This document shows, one piece after another, positions 34,729 to 43,958 of a stretch of 64,000 nucleotides of DNA (position 1 is its first letter; every line of letters begins with the position of its first letter). The notes beneath the pieces are model-generated. The model was not told where the DNA came from. It made no database searches and saw only the letters and a program-made list of their open reading frames with translations. The position numbers and the translations under genes were made by a program. Origin of the DNA: Cryptosporangium aurantiacum. Lineage in GTDB: Bacteria; Actinomycetota; Actinomycetes; Mycobacteriales; Cryptosporangiaceae. The stretch lies in the NCBI RefSeq assembly GCF_900143005.1, contig NZ_FRCS01000001.1, positions 372,001 to 436,000 of the forward strand, read 5' to 3'.

Positions 34729-35943
34729 ATGCGTGTCTTAGTGGTCGGCGCGGGTGGAGTGGGCAGCGCGGTCGCGGTGATCGCCGCCCGCCGGGAGTTC
34801 TTCGAGGCGATCGTCGTCGCCGACTACGACCCGGGGCGGGCCGCGCGTGCGCTCCCGGCCGGTGACCCTCGGTTCGTCGCCGCCGGGGTCGACGCCTCGG
34901 ATCAGCACGCGATCGAGGCGCTGATCACCGAGCACCGGATCACCCACGTGCTCAACGCCGTCGATCCGCGGTTCGTGCTCCCGATCTTCGCCGCGGCCCA
35001 GAGCGCGGGCGTCGACTACCTGGACATGGCGATGTCGCTCTCCGCGCCGCACTCCACCGAGCCGTATCGGCAGGTCGGGGTCCCCCTCGGTGAGGCCCAG
35101 TTCGCCGCAGAACCCGCGTGGAAGGACGCCGGGCGGCTCGCGCTCGTCGGGATGGGAGTCGAACCCGGGCTCTCGGACGTGTTCGCGCGGTACGCCGCCG
35201 ACCACCTGTTCACCGAGATCGACGAGATCGGGATTCGGGACGGCGCGAACCTCGTCGTGACCGGCGACAACGGCGAGCCGATCTTCGCGCCGTCGTTCTC
35301 GATCTGGACGACGATCGAGGAGTGCCTGAACCCGCCGGTGGTCTACGAGGAAGCAAAAGGCTGGTTCACCACCGAGCCGTTCAGCGAGCCGGAGGTCTTC
35401 GACTTCCCGGCCGGCATCGGCCCGGTGGAGTGCGTGAACGTCGAGCACGAAGAGGTCCTGCTGATCCCGCGGTGGGTGCGGGCGAAGCGGGTGACGTTCA
35501 AGTACGGCCTCGGCGCGGAGTTCATCGGCGTCCTGCAGACACTGCACCGGCTCGGGCTCGACCGGACGACGCCGGTGCGCGTCGGCGGCGTCGAGGTCTC
35601 GCCGCGCGACGTGGTCGCGGCCTGCCTGCCCGACCCGGCGACGCTCGGTGACCGGATGAGCGGGAAGACCTGCGCCGGGACGTGGGTGACCGGCACCGGC
35701 GTCGACGGGCGTCCGCGCGAGGTGTACCTGCACCACGTCGTCGACAACGACTGGTCGATGGCCGAGTACGGCGCGCAGGCCGTGGTCTGGCAGACCGCGG
35801 TCAACCCGGTGGTGGCGCTGGAACTGCTGGCGGCGGGTGTCTGGTCCGGCAGCGGCGTCCTCGGGCCCGAGGCGTTCGACGCGGTGCCGTTCCTCGACCT
35901 GCTCACCGCGTACGGGTCGCCGTGGGGAATCCGGGAGGCGTGA
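34729..35943 (+). CDS. Saccharopine dehydrogenase-family protein
   Basis: 404 residues. The N-terminal Rossmann motif VLVVGAGGVGSAVAVIAARR (Gly-x-Gly-Gly-x-Gly, residues 7-12) is followed by ITHVLNAVDPRFVLPIFAAAQSAGVDYLDMAMS and GMGVEPGLSDVFARYAADHL, typical of saccharopine dehydrogenase/lysine 6-dehydrogenase-like or carboxynorspermidine-type reductases. Probably an NAD(P)-linked enzyme acting on an amino-acid or amine adduct; the substrate is open. ATG 34729 is chosen over 34633 because the Rossmann strand begins at the N-terminus. Its 3' end overlaps the convergent EAL-GAF gene by 41 nt. Confidence 0.82.
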   Translation: MRVLVVGAGGVGSAVAVIAARREFFEAIVVADYDPGRAARALPAGDPRFVAAGVDASDQHAIEALITEHRITHVLNAVDPRFVLPIFAAAQSAGVDYLDMAMSLSAPHSTEPYRQVGVPLGEAQFAAEPAWKDAGRLALVGMGVEPGLSDVFARYAADHLFTEIDEIGIRDGANLVVTGDNGEPIFAPSFSIWTTIEECLNPPVVYEEAKGWFTTEPFSEPEVFDFPAGIGPVECVNVEHEEVLLIPRWVRAKRVTFKYGLGAEFIGVLQTLHRLGLDRTTPVRVGGVEVSPRDVVAACLPDPATLGDRMSGKTCAGTWVTGTGVDGRPREVYLHHVVDNDWSMAEYGAQAVVWQTAVNPVVALELLAAGVWSGSGVLGPEAFDAVPFLDLLTAYGSPWGIREA

Positions 35944-37363
35944 GTGCGGCGATGACCGCGCCGGCGGCGGCCGCCACGGTCCGCGCCGGACGCAGCTCCG
36001 CCCGGCTCCACAGGTGCTCGTGACGTCGTCCGCAGACCAGCAGACCCACCGCACGTCCCGCGGACACCAGCGGGAACAGCACCATCGACCGGCTTCCGGT
36101 CGCGGTCAGCCAGGTCCGCTCGACGGTATCCGGCGCGACCGAACCGGCGAGCACCTGACCGACCGACCGTTCGTCCACCACCTGGCGGGCGATCGGTGCT
36201 CGACACAGCGGCCACGGCCACCCCGGCCCACCCGGACGCTCGGCGGCGCCGCCGAGCGCGCCCTCGGGCGTCAGCAGGCGCAACACGGACTGCCCGGCCG
36301 CGGTCGAGGCCTGCTCCACCACCGCCAGCCCGATCGCCTGGCAGCCGAGCAACTCGGTGGAACCCGCGAGGACGGCGGCGGCCGCGTCCAGCGTCCGGAC
36401 CTCGGAGAGGCTCTCCAGCACCTCGGCGAGGTCGTGTAGTTGCCGCGGCCCGATCCCGCCCGGCCGGCTCGGTAGGCCCGGCACCCCCGGGCAGCGGGGT
36501 GCACCCGGCTGACCCGCTTGCCAGGCCTGCCTGGCGACCGGGTCGACCGCGGCGAACTCCGCGGTGGGCCGTCCGATCAGCCAGCCCTGTCCGAGCCCGA
36601 CCGCGAGATCGGTCACCGCGGCCAGGTCCTCGACGGTCTCCAGGCCCTCCGCGCACACCCGCGCGCCGGTCCGCGCCCCGAAGTGCACGATCGCCTCGAC
36701 CAGCGCGACCTTCCGCGGCTCGCGGCTGACCCCGGTGACGAGGGCCCGGTCGAGCTTGAGGACGTCCGGTGCCACCGTGACCAGCCGTTTGAAGCCGGCG
36801 AAGCCCGCGCCGACGTCGTCCACCGCGATTCGCGCACCACGACGGCGCAGGCGCTCCAGCGCGGCGACCAACGCGGCACCGTCGTCGGCCAACTCGTGTT
36901 CGGTGACCTCGAACTGCAGCCCGGTCAGGTCGTGCGGTAGCACGGCCTGCAGTTCGGGTGAGTCGATGACGCTCGGGCTCACGTTCACCGACAGCACGGT
37001 CCCCGCGGGACGCGTCGCTCCCAGTTCGAGTGCCTTGGCGACGGCGTAGGCCTCCAACTGGGCGCCGACGCCGCCCCGGTGGGCGGCCGCGAACCAGTCG
37101 TCCGGTGTCGCCGCCGGGAATCGCCGGAACCGCGCGAGCGCCTCGTAGCCGCTCAGCGTTCCCGACACCAGGTCGAGGATGGGTTGTGCGTAGACCTGGG
37201 GACCTTTGTCGTCGTCGGTGTCACCCGGCGTCAGCAGCCGCCGGACGTCCGCGGGACCGGGCCGCCGACCGCTCCGCCGCCGCGGCGCCGGCGTGTGAGG
37301 CGGGGAGTTCGTTCGGCTGACGGCCGCGTGGCCACGTCCGAGGTCCGTGGCGCGCAGGTTCAC
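35903..37363 (-). CDS. Cytoplasmic EAL-GAF protein (probable c-di-GMP phosphodiesterase)
   Basis: 486 residues with no membrane helix. Arg/Pro-rich N-terminus, EAL domain (about 50-285) with EAL at 74-76, VNVSPS, FEVTEHE, VDDVGAGFAGF, LKLDRAL, CAEGLET and GQGWLIGRP, so all metal-binding residues appear present. A Pro/Gly linker leads to a GAF-type sensory domain (about 310-475, including LAGSTELLGCQAIGLAVVEQ). It would cleave c-di-GMP under control of a small ligand. Unlike the 22-27 kb genes it has no GGDEF domain. Tail-to-tail 41-nt overlap with the saccharopine dehydrogenase-like gene; no terminator between. Confidence 0.85.
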   Translation of the reverse strand: MNLRATDLGRGHAAVSRTNSPPHTPAPRRRSGRRPGPADVRRLLTPGDTDDDKGPQVYAQPILDLVSGTLSGYEALARFRRFPAATPDDWFAAAHRGGVGAQLEAYAVAKALELGATRPAGTVLSVNVSPSVIDSPELQAVLPHDLTGLQFEVTEHELADDGAALVAALERLRRRGARIAVDDVGAGFAGFKRLVTVAPDVLKLDRALVTGVSREPRKVALVEAIVHFGARTGARVCAEGLETVEDLAAVTDLAVGLGQGWLIGRPTAEFAAVDPVARQAWQAGQPGAPRCPGVPGLPSRPGGIGPRQLHDLAEVLESLSEVRTLDAAAAVLAGSTELLGCQAIGLAVVEQASTAAGQSVLRLLTPEGALGGAAERPGGPGWPWPLCRAPIARQVVDERSVGQVLAGSVAPDTVERTWLTATGSRSMVLFPLVSAGRAVGLLVCGRRHEHLWSRAELRPARTVAAAAGAVIAALTPPGFPTATRTR

Positions 37364-37474
37364 CGGTGTGCGCTCCCCTCCGGGCTGGGGCGGCTGAGGG
37401 CAGGACGGCCCGGTGCGGCCCGGTCCGCACCGGCACGCGGGGAGCGTGGACCGTGTCCTGCTGTTGGAAAGGGG

Positions 37475-38299
37475 TCAGTGTAGAGCCGGCTCGACATCGG
37501 TGATGCCCAGCCGCGCCGCGATCTCCGCCAACTCGCCCTCGAAGAACGGCTCCGGGTCGGGCAACGCGAAGCTCATGTGGTTGAACACCTCGAGGCTGAC
37601 CAGCCCATAGAGCCGCATCCAGCAGCCGAACACGACCGCCAGCGCACCGAGCGGAAGCGTGCTGCCCAGCCGCTGACGATAGGCCGCCAGCTGCTCGGTG
37701 AGCCGCTGCGGCAGCTGATCGGCGTCCGGAGTCGGGAAGCGACGTTCCCGCCAGACGTCCGCGAACGCGGACAGGAACAGCCGCCCGAATCGCGCACCAC
37801 CGTTGTCCAGCCGCTCGGCGGCCGGTGTGCTCTCGTCACCGTGCCCGTCCGACCCGACCGAATCGCTCGCAGCCGCCCGGCTGGTCTGCGTCGGCGTCAG
37901 GCCGCTCGGGCCGGCACCGTAGGCCGGGGTGCCGTACCCCGGCGTCGGTGCGCCGAAGATCAGCCCGAACTCGGCCGGGTGACCGACCGACCAGGCGCGG
38001 AACGCCCGGCACACCGCCAGCAGCCGCGCACCGGCGTCGTCCGGCGACGCCAGATCACGGGCGTGCTCGACGGCCGCGCACAGTTCCGTTGACAAATCGG
38101 TCACCAACGACTGCACAAGATGGTCAAAACTTGGGAAGTACCGGTACAAAGCCGGTGCGGTCATTCCCATTTCGCGGGCGATGGCCCGCAGCGAGACCGC
38201 TGATGGCCCCTCGCCGACCAGCTGCCTCCGCGCCACGTCCTTGATTTCCTGGACCGTCGCCGCCCGGACGCGCTCCCGACGGTTCACCATCACAGTCAC
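37475..38299 (-). CDS. TetR-family transcriptional regulator
   Basis: 274 residues. N-terminal DNA-binding domain RERVRAATVQEIKDVARRQLVGEGPSAVSLRAIAREMGMTAPALYRYFPSFDHLV, then a larger C-terminal ligand domain with a roughly 45-residue polar insert (GYGTPAYGAGPSGLTPTQTSRAAASD...) not usual in the family. Starts at GTG 38299, or at ATG 38290. Located 111 nt beyond the EAL-GAF gene on the same strand and divergent from dxr, so it may regulate itself or genes across the 302-nt intergenic region. Ligand and targets unknown. Confidence 0.85.
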   Translation of the reverse strand: MTVMVNRRERVRAATVQEIKDVARRQLVGEGPSAVSLRAIAREMGMTAPALYRYFPSFDHLVQSLVTDLSTELCAAVEHARDLASPDDAGARLLAVCRAFRAWSVGHPAEFGLIFGAPTPGYGTPAYGAGPSGLTPTQTSRAAASDSVGSDGHGDESTPAAERLDNGGARFGRLFLSAFADVWRERRFPTPDADQLPQRLTEQLAAYRQRLGSTLPLGALAVVFGCWMRLYGLVSLEVFNHMSFALPDPEPFFEGELAEIAARLGITDVEPALH

Positions 38300-38601
38300 G
38301 ACTCCAAGACCCCCTCGCGAACTTCCGCTGCGGCGGTCACGCGCTTGTCTGCCGAGAGGCCGCCCGGTGCCTCGTCAGCCGGCGTGACCGCCCTGCCATT
38401 CCGCACAACGAGCCCGACGGCTTTCGGTAACCGCCCGAGTGCGAACTGTTCATCGTTGGTGTCATTGACCGAGATCTGCCTAGCCGTTCGGATGATTTGT
38501 AGTTGGACGTCCTGTCTGTCCGGACGGGTTGGCGCAAATCCCTCAGATGTGGACGAAGCGTGACTGTGTGCTGCTCGTCCCGGTACGGGACAATGGGCGT
38601 C
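38300..38601. other. tetR/dxr divergent intergenic region
   Basis: 302 nt with no convincing gene. The stretch 38440-38520 is AT-richer and holds a TTGACC at 38465-38470 that could be a -35 box for dxr, but no well-spaced -10 follows. No hairpin with a U-run is seen. Confidence 0.6.
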
Positions 38602-39867
38602 ATGAGTTCACGCGAGGTGGTCATCCTCGGTAGCACCGGTTCGGTCGGCACCCAGGCCCTCGACGTGATCCGCCGGAACTCCGACCGGTTCCGGGTGGTC
38701 GGTCTGGCCGGCGGGGGCGCCCAAGTCGAATTGCTCGCCGCCCAGGCACTGGAATTCGGGGTGGACGCCGTCGCGGTCGCGCGGGCGAGCACCGCCCAAG
38801 ACCTGCAGCTCGCGTTCTACGCCGAGGCGCAGCGTCGTGGTTGGAGCGAGGGGCGGTTCTCGCTGCCGAAGATCCTCGCCGGTCCGGACGCCGCGACCGA
38901 CCTCGCGGCGTGGCCGCTCGGCGAGAACGGTCTGGTGCTCAACGCGATCACCGGGTCGATCGGTCTGGCCCCGACGCTCGCGGCGCTGACCGCCGGGCGG
39001 ACGCTCGCGCTGGCCAACAAGGAATCGCTGGTCGCGGGCGGCCCGCTGGTTCGGGCCATCGCCAAGCCCGGGCAGATCGTCCCGGTCGACAGCGAGCATT
39101 CCGCGCTCGCCCAGTGCCTGCGCGGTGGAGCCGCGGCCGAGGTGCGGAAGCTGATCCTGACCGCCAGTGGTGGCCCCTTCCGTGGCCGGAAGCGCGCCGA
39201 CTTGGCGAACGTCACTCCCGAGGACGCGCTGGCGCACCCCACCTGGTCGATGGGGCCGGTCGTCACGATCAACTCCGCGACGATGGTGAACAAGGCGCTC
39301 GAGGTGATCGAGGCGCACGAGCTGTTCGGGCTGCCGTACGACCGGCTGGACGTCGTCGTCCATCCGCAGTCGCTCGTCCACTCGATGGTCGAGTTCTACG
39401 ACGGGTCGACTCTCGCCCAGGTCAGTCCACCCGACATGCGGCTGCCGATCGCGCTCGGCCTCGCCTGGCCGGACCGGGTTCCGGACGCCGCCGCCGCGGT
39501 CGACTGGACGAAGGCCGCCACCTGGACGTTCGAACCACTGGACGACGACGTGTTCCCGGCCGTGCGGCTCGCCCGTGAGGCCGGCGAGGCAGGCGGGTGC
39601 CTGCCCGCGATCTACAACGCTGCCAACGAAGAATGTGTCGCTGCGTTCCTCGCCGGCTCGCTCCCGTTCACGGGGATCGTTGACACTGTACGTTCTGTGG
39701 TCGAATCGGCTGAAACCGCCGACAGCCGACTACTGGACGAGCCAGGTAGCGTCGAGGACGTTCTCTCCGCCGAGCGCTGGGCACGGTCGGAGGCGAATCG
39801 CCGTGCGTTCGGGCTCGGCGCTGGGTCATCCGCGGAAGTGTCTTCAGCTGTAGAAGGGTCGAGGTAA
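38602..39867 (+). CDS. dxr: 1-deoxy-D-xylulose 5-phosphate reductoisomerase
   Basis: Second step of the MEP isoprenoid pathway (DXP to MEP with NADPH). 421 residues with [16 protein letters not shown] (NADPH loop, 10-16), [58 protein letters not shown] and [13 protein letters not shown]: all substrate and metal residues expected of Dxr. ATG 38602 is used; ATG 38593 and 38503 are in frame but add unrelated residues. The site-2 protease gene starts 6 nt after its stop, and ispG, another MEP gene, follows. Confidence 0.95.
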   Translation: MSSREVVILGSTGSVGTQALDVIRRNSDRFRVVGLAGGGAQVELLAAQALEFGVDAVAVARASTAQDLQLAFYAEAQRRGWSEGRFSLPKILAGPDAATDLAAWPLGENGLVLNAITGSIGLAPTLAALTAGRTLALANKESLVAGGPLVRAIAKPGQIVPVDSEHSALAQCLRGGAAAEVRKLILTASGGPFRGRKRADLANVTPEDALAHPTWSMGPVVTINSATMVNKALEVIEAHELFGLPYDRLDVVVHPQSLVHSMVEFYDGSTLAQVSPPDMRLPIALGLAWPDRVPDAAAAVDWTKAATWTFEPLDDDVFPAVRLAREAGEAGGCLPAIYNAANEECVAAFLAGSLPFTGIVDTVRSVVESAETADSRLLDEPGSVEDVLSAERWARSEANRRAFGLGAGSSAEVSSAVEGSR

Positions 39868-39873
39868 GCGCCG

Positions 39874-41121
39874 ATGGCGTACACGGGTGGAATTCTTCTC
39901 TTCGCCCTCGGCATCCTGATTTCGGTCGCGCTCCACGAAGCCGGCCACATGTTCAGTGCCAGGGCGTTCGGGATGAAGGTCACGAGGTTCTTCATCGGCT
40001 TCGGGCCGACGTTGTTCTCGTTCCGCCGCAAGGAGACCGAGTACGGGCTCAAGGCCATCCCGGCCGGCGCGTTCGTCAGCATCGTCGGTATGACCCCGCT
40101 GGACGAGGTCGCCCCGGAGGACGAGTCGCGGGTGTTCTGGAAGCGGCCGGTCTGGAAGCGGACGATCGTCCTGGCGGCCGGTTCGCTGACCCACTTCGTC
40201 CTCGGCGTGGTGCTGCTCTACATCACCGCCGTGTTCGTCGGGCTGCCGAACCCGGAACGGGCCAGCTACGACGCGAGCAAGGAGCCGGCCGTCCTCGGCA
40301 CGGTGAACGAGTGCGTCCCGGCCAACCCCGACTCGGTCAACTGCTCGCTGGCCAACGGTGACCCGAAGTCGCCCGCCGCGGCCGCGGGGCTCGAGCCCGG
40401 CGACCGGATCATCACGTTCGCCGGCCAGAACACGCCGACGTACGGCGAGCTGGTGACGCAGGTGCGCAAGTCGCCCGCAGGCCCGACCGAGGTCACGTAC
40501 GTCCGCGACGGCGTCACCACGACCGCGACGATCACGGTCGTCCGCCGCAACCTGGACATCAGCACGACCGACACGCCGAAGGTGCAGGAGGTCGGATTCC
40601 TCGGCGTCGCGCCCAAGGGTTCGGACGCCCCGCTGACCGTCACCTACGGTCCGGTCGACGGCGTCGGCCAGGCGTTCGACTACACCGGGCAGATCTTCGC
40701 GGGCACGTTCCGGGCCATCGCCAACTTCCCGGAGAAGATCCCGAAGCTCTGGGACGCCCTCATGGGCCAGGAGCGTGACCCGGAGACGCCGGTCAGCGTC
40801 GTCGGGGCGAGCCGGATCGGCGGCGAGGTCGTCGAGCGCGGCATCTGGCCGATCTTCTTCCTGCTGCTGGCGAACCTGAACTTCTTCATCGGTGTGTTCA
40901 ACCTGTTCCCGCTGCTGCCGCTGGACGGCGGGCACATCGCGATCGCCTGGTTCGAGAAGGTCCGGTCGTGGTGGGCGGCCAAGCGCGGAAAGCCCGACCC
41001 GGGACGCGTCGACTACACGAAGCTGCTGCCGATCACCTATGCGGTCGTGCTGATCTTCGGTGGCATCACGCTGCTCACAGTGGCGACCGACATCATCAAC
41101 CCGATCACGCTCACGCGATAA
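39874..41121 (+). CDS. Site-2 intramembrane metalloprotease (RseP/Rip1 family)
   Basis: 415 residues. The HEAGH zinc motif (His21, Glu22, His25) lies in the first membrane helix. A PDZ domain (about 125-220, [32 protein letters not shown]) lies between helices, and the second zinc-site motif [12 protein letters not shown] sits near residue 350, followed by a last helix. M. tuberculosis Rip1 (Rv2869c) lies in the same order dxr-rip1-ispG and cleaves anti-sigma factors. Substrates here are unknown. Spacing of 6 nt from dxr and 11 nt to ispG indicates one operon. Confidence 0.92.
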   Translation: MAYTGGILLFALGILISVALHEAGHMFSARAFGMKVTRFFIGFGPTLFSFRRKETEYGLKAIPAGAFVSIVGMTPLDEVAPEDESRVFWKRPVWKRTIVLAAGSLTHFVLGVVLLYITAVFVGLPNPERASYDASKEPAVLGTVNECVPANPDSVNCSLANGDPKSPAAAAGLEPGDRIITFAGQNTPTYGELVTQVRKSPAGPTEVTYVRDGVTTTATITVVRRNLDISTTDTPKVQEVGFLGVAPKGSDAPLTVTYGPVDGVGQAFDYTGQIFAGTFRAIANFPEKIPKLWDALMGQERDPETPVSVVGASRIGGEVVERGIWPIFFLLLANLNFFIGVFNLFPLLPLDGGHIAIAWFEKVRSWWAAKRGKPDPGRVDYTKLLPITYAVVLIFGGITLLTVATDIINPITLTR

Positions 41122-41132
41122 AAGGACCTGCT

Positions 41133-42299
41133 GTGACCGCCGTCTCCCTCGGCCTGCCCCGCCCGCCCGCTCCCAAGCTCACCGAACGCCGGGTCTCCCG
41201 GCAGATCATGGTCGGCAACGTGCCGGTGGGCGGTGACGCGCCGGTCAGCGTCCAGTCGATGACGACCACGCCGACGTCGGACGTCAACCGGACCCTCCAG
41301 CAGATCGCCGAGCTGACCGCGTCCGGGTGTCAGATCGTGCGGGTCGCCGTCCCCAGCCAGGACGACGCGGAAGCGCTGCCGGCGATCGCGAAGAAGAGCC
41401 CGATCCCGGTCATCGCGGACATCCACTTCCAGCCGAAGTACGTCTTCGCGGCGATCGACGCGGGCTGCGCGGCGGTCCGGGTCAACCCCGGCAACATCAA
41501 GCAGTTCGACGACAAGGTCAAGGAGATCGCCAAGGCGGCCTCCGACGCCGGCGTGCCGATCCGGATCGGCGTGAACGCGGGCTCGCTCGACAAGCGGCTC
41601 CTGCAGAAGTACGGCCGCCCGACGCCCGAGGCGCTGGTCGAGAGCGCGCTCTGGGAGTGCTCGCTGTTCGAGGAGCACGGGTTCCGCGACATCAAGATCT
41701 CGGTCAAGCACAACGACCCGGTCGTGATGATCAACGCGTACCGCCAGCTGGCCCGAGCCTGCGACTACCCGCTGCACCTCGGCGTCACCGAGGCAGGCCC
41801 GGCGTTCCAGGGCACGATCAAGTCGGCGGTGGCGTTCGGCGCGCTGCTCGCCGAGGGCATCGGCGACACGATCCGCGTCTCGCTGTCGGCCCCTCCGGTG
41901 GAGGAGGTCAAGGTCGGCAACCAGATCCTGGAGTCGCTGGGCCTGCGCGAGCGCGGCCTGGAGATCGTCTCGTGCCCGTCCTGCGGCCGCGCCCAGGTGG
42001 ACGTCTACACGCTGGCCGAGGAGGTCACGGCCGGCCTCGAGGGGCTGCCGGTGCCGCTCCGCGTCGCGGTGATGGGCTGTGTCGTCAACGGTCCGGGTGA
42101 GGCGCGGGAGGCCGACCTCGGCGTCGCCAGCGGCAACGGCAAGGGCCAGATCTTCGTCAAGGGGCAGGTCATCAAGACCGTGCCGGAGTCGCAGATCGTC
42201 GAGACGCTGATCGAGGAGGCGCTCCGGCTCGCCGAGGAGATGGGCGCGGAGCTCCCCGAGGAGCTGCGCGGCCTGGCTCCCACCGTCGAGGTGCACTAG
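41133..42299 (+). CDS. ispG: 4-hydroxy-3-methylbut-2-enyl diphosphate synthase (flavodoxin)
   Basis: Late MEP-pathway 4Fe-4S enzyme converting ME-cPP to HMBPP. 388 residues: TIM-barrel part with [31 protein letters not shown] and VRVNPGNIK, then the cluster-binding Cys281 and Cys284 (SCPSCGR) and Cys316 ([11 protein letters not shown]). GTG 41133 is preferred because AAAAGGA precedes it; an in-frame GTG at 40968 lies inside the protease gene. Third gene of the dxr operon. Confidence 0.95.
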   Translation: MTAVSLGLPRPPAPKLTERRVSRQIMVGNVPVGGDAPVSVQSMTTTPTSDVNRTLQQIAELTASGCQIVRVAVPSQDDAEALPAIAKKSPIPVIADIHFQPKYVFAAIDAGCAAVRVNPGNIKQFDDKVKEIAKAASDAGVPIRIGVNAGSLDKRLLQKYGRPTPEALVESALWECSLFEEHGFRDIKISVKHNDPVVMINAYRQLARACDYPLHLGVTEAGPAFQGTIKSAVAFGALLAEGIGDTIRVSLSAPPVEEVKVGNQILESLGLRERGLEIVSCPSCGRAQVDVYTLAEEVTAGLEGLPVPLRVAVMGCVVNGPGEAREADLGVASGNGKGQIFVKGQVIKTVPESQIVETLIEEALRLAEEMGAELPEELRGLAPTVEVH

Positions 42300-42386
42300 G
42301 TCGCGTCGGCCGACGGGGCAGTGGGCCGGGACCCCCTGTTCATGGCAGGCTGGGGGAGTGAGTTCCGAACGCGGGTGGAGCCCCTC

Positions 42387-43229
42387 GTGTTGACGACCAG
42401 GCCGGTCCGTGTTCTGCGGGACGCCGACCGTGGCGCGGTCGAGGAGCTGTTGGACGCCGATCCGGTCGCCGGTGTGTTCGTCGCCGCCAGAGTCGGGTCG
42501 CACGGCATCTCGCGCTGGCGGCTGGGTGCGCAGCTCTGGGGCTACACGCTGGACGGGGTCGTCTGCGGTCTGTGTTACTCCGGGGCGAACCTGGTGCCGC
42601 TGACCACCGAGCCCGAGGCGGTGCGGGCGTTCGCCGACGTGGCGCGGGAGCAGGGGCGGGTCTGCTCGTCGATCGTCGGGCCGGACAAGGCGGTGCTGCC
42701 GCTCTGGGACGACCTGATGAGGGACTGGGGGCCGCCCCGCGAGGTGCGGGCCTCGCAACCGCTGCTGGCCACCGCGGTGATGCCCGACGTGGCGCCCGAC
42801 CCGTGGGTGCGCCGCGCGGACATGCGTGATTTCGACGCGCTGCTGCCGGCGTGCATCGCGATGTATACCGAGGAGATCGGGGTCTCGCCGGTCGAGTGGG
42901 ACGGGGGCATCGCGTACCGGGCGCGGGTCGCCGAGCTGGTGCGCGCCGGACGGTCGTACCTGCGGATGGAGAACGGCCAGGTCGTCTTCAAGGCGGAGCT
43001 CGGGGCGGTCAGCTCCCGGGTCGCCCAGGTGCAGGGCGTCTGGGTGCACCCGGACCGGCGCGGCACCGGGGTGGCGACGGCGGCGATGGCGGCGGTGGTC
43101 GCGGACACGCTGCGGACGGTGGCGCCGATCGTCAGCCTGTACGTGAACGACTTCAACCACGCCGCCCGCACGGTCTACCAGCGCTGCGGCTTCGCCCAGG
43201 TCGGCACGTTCGCGACGGTCCTGTTCTAG
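42387..43229 (+). CDS. GNAT-family acetyltransferase with N-terminal DUF4081-like domain
   Basis: 280 residues from GTG 42387 (GGTGGAG 6 nt upstream; the frame is open to 42321). The N-terminal half (VRVLRDADRGAVEELLDADPVAGVFVAARV...) resembles DUF4081. The C-terminal half is GNAT with acetyl-CoA motif VQGVWVHPDRRGTGVATAAMAAVV and YVNDFNHAARTVYQRCGF. M. tuberculosis Rv2867c occupies the same place after ispG. The substrate is unknown. The last 4 nt overlap the convergent fasciclin gene, so the two share a 3' end. Confidence 0.87.
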   Translation: MLTTRPVRVLRDADRGAVEELLDADPVAGVFVAARVGSHGISRWRLGAQLWGYTLDGVVCGLCYSGANLVPLTTEPEAVRAFADVAREQGRVCSSIVGPDKAVLPLWDDLMRDWGPPREVRASQPLLATAVMPDVAPDPWVRRADMRDFDALLPACIAMYTEEIGVSPVEWDGGIAYRARVAELVRAGRSYLRMENGQVVFKAELGAVSSRVAQVQGVWVHPDRRGTGVATAAMAAVVADTLRTVAPIVSLYVNDFNHAARTVYQRCGFAQVGTFATVLF

Positions 43230-43873
43230 GTCGGCAGCAGGACCGTGTCGATCAGGTAGATCGTGGCGTTCTTGGTCGGGATGTTTCCGCAGATCACGTG
43301 GGCATTCTGGACGCCGAGCCGGAGGCTCTCGCCGAAGCCGCGGACGCGCAGCTCACTGCCTTCCAGCGTCGTGAACGGGCCGTCCAAGTTCAGCTGCTTC
43401 GGGTTCAGCGGTTTCTCGATGACGTGGTAGGTCAGGATGTCGGTGAGCATCTGCCGGTTCGACAGCGCCAGCTTCAGCTGCCATCCCGGCACCTTGTCGA
43501 ACGCCGCGTCGGTGGGCAGCAGCATGGTCAGCCCGGTGCGGTCGTCGAACGTGCGCAGCATGCCGGCCTTCTCCACGGCGTCGCGCAGCGTGGTGAGCTG
43601 GGGATGATGTTCGACGATCTCCCGGACCGGCCGCCCGCGCATGCCCGCCGGGGCAGCGGGGTCGGACGAGCCGTCCGGGAGCGCGTCGCAGCCGGCGCCG
43701 AACAGCGCCGTCGGATCGGTCGGCACCGAGGTTGACATCGCCTGGGTGGTGACCGGGGCTTCCTCGCCCTGTCCGGCGACGGCCCAGGTCACCCCCAGCC
43801 CGACCGCGACGACGAGGCCGAGGGTCACCAGGAGCCACCGCCGCCGGGGAAGCACTGATCGCAGTGACGGCAC
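43226..43873 (-). CDS. Membrane-anchored fasciclin-domain protein, MPT70/MPT83-like
   Basis: 215 residues. Basic N-terminus, one hydrophobic helix (about 13-34), a Pro/Thr linker, FGAGCDALPDG, then a fasciclin (FAS1) domain (about 80-215) with MLTDILTYHVIEKPLNPKQL and the ending NATIYLIDTVLLPT. Both Cys (GAGC and VICGN) match the disulfide pair of mycobacterial MPT70/MPT83. In M. tuberculosis mpt83/mpt70 are also close to dxr-rip1-ispG. Predicted to be exported and held by an uncleaved signal anchor, since no lipobox is seen. An adhesion-like role is inference. Confidence 0.85.
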   Translation of the reverse strand: MPSLRSVLPRRRWLLVTLGLVVAVGLGVTWAVAGQGEEAPVTTQAMSTSVPTDPTALFGAGCDALPDGSSDPAAPAGMRGRPVREIVEHHPQLTTLRDAVEKAGMLRTFDDRTGLTMLLPTDAAFDKVPGWQLKLALSNRQMLTDILTYHVIEKPLNPKQLNLDGPFTTLEGSELRVRGFGESLRLGVQNAHVICGNIPTKNATIYLIDTVLLPT

Positions 43874-43958
43874 GATCTCTCCCTCCAGCTGGGATGGATG
43901 GGTGAGATGTGACGGTAGCTACTGGCGAGCCGTTCCGTGCCACTTTCCGATGGAATGG

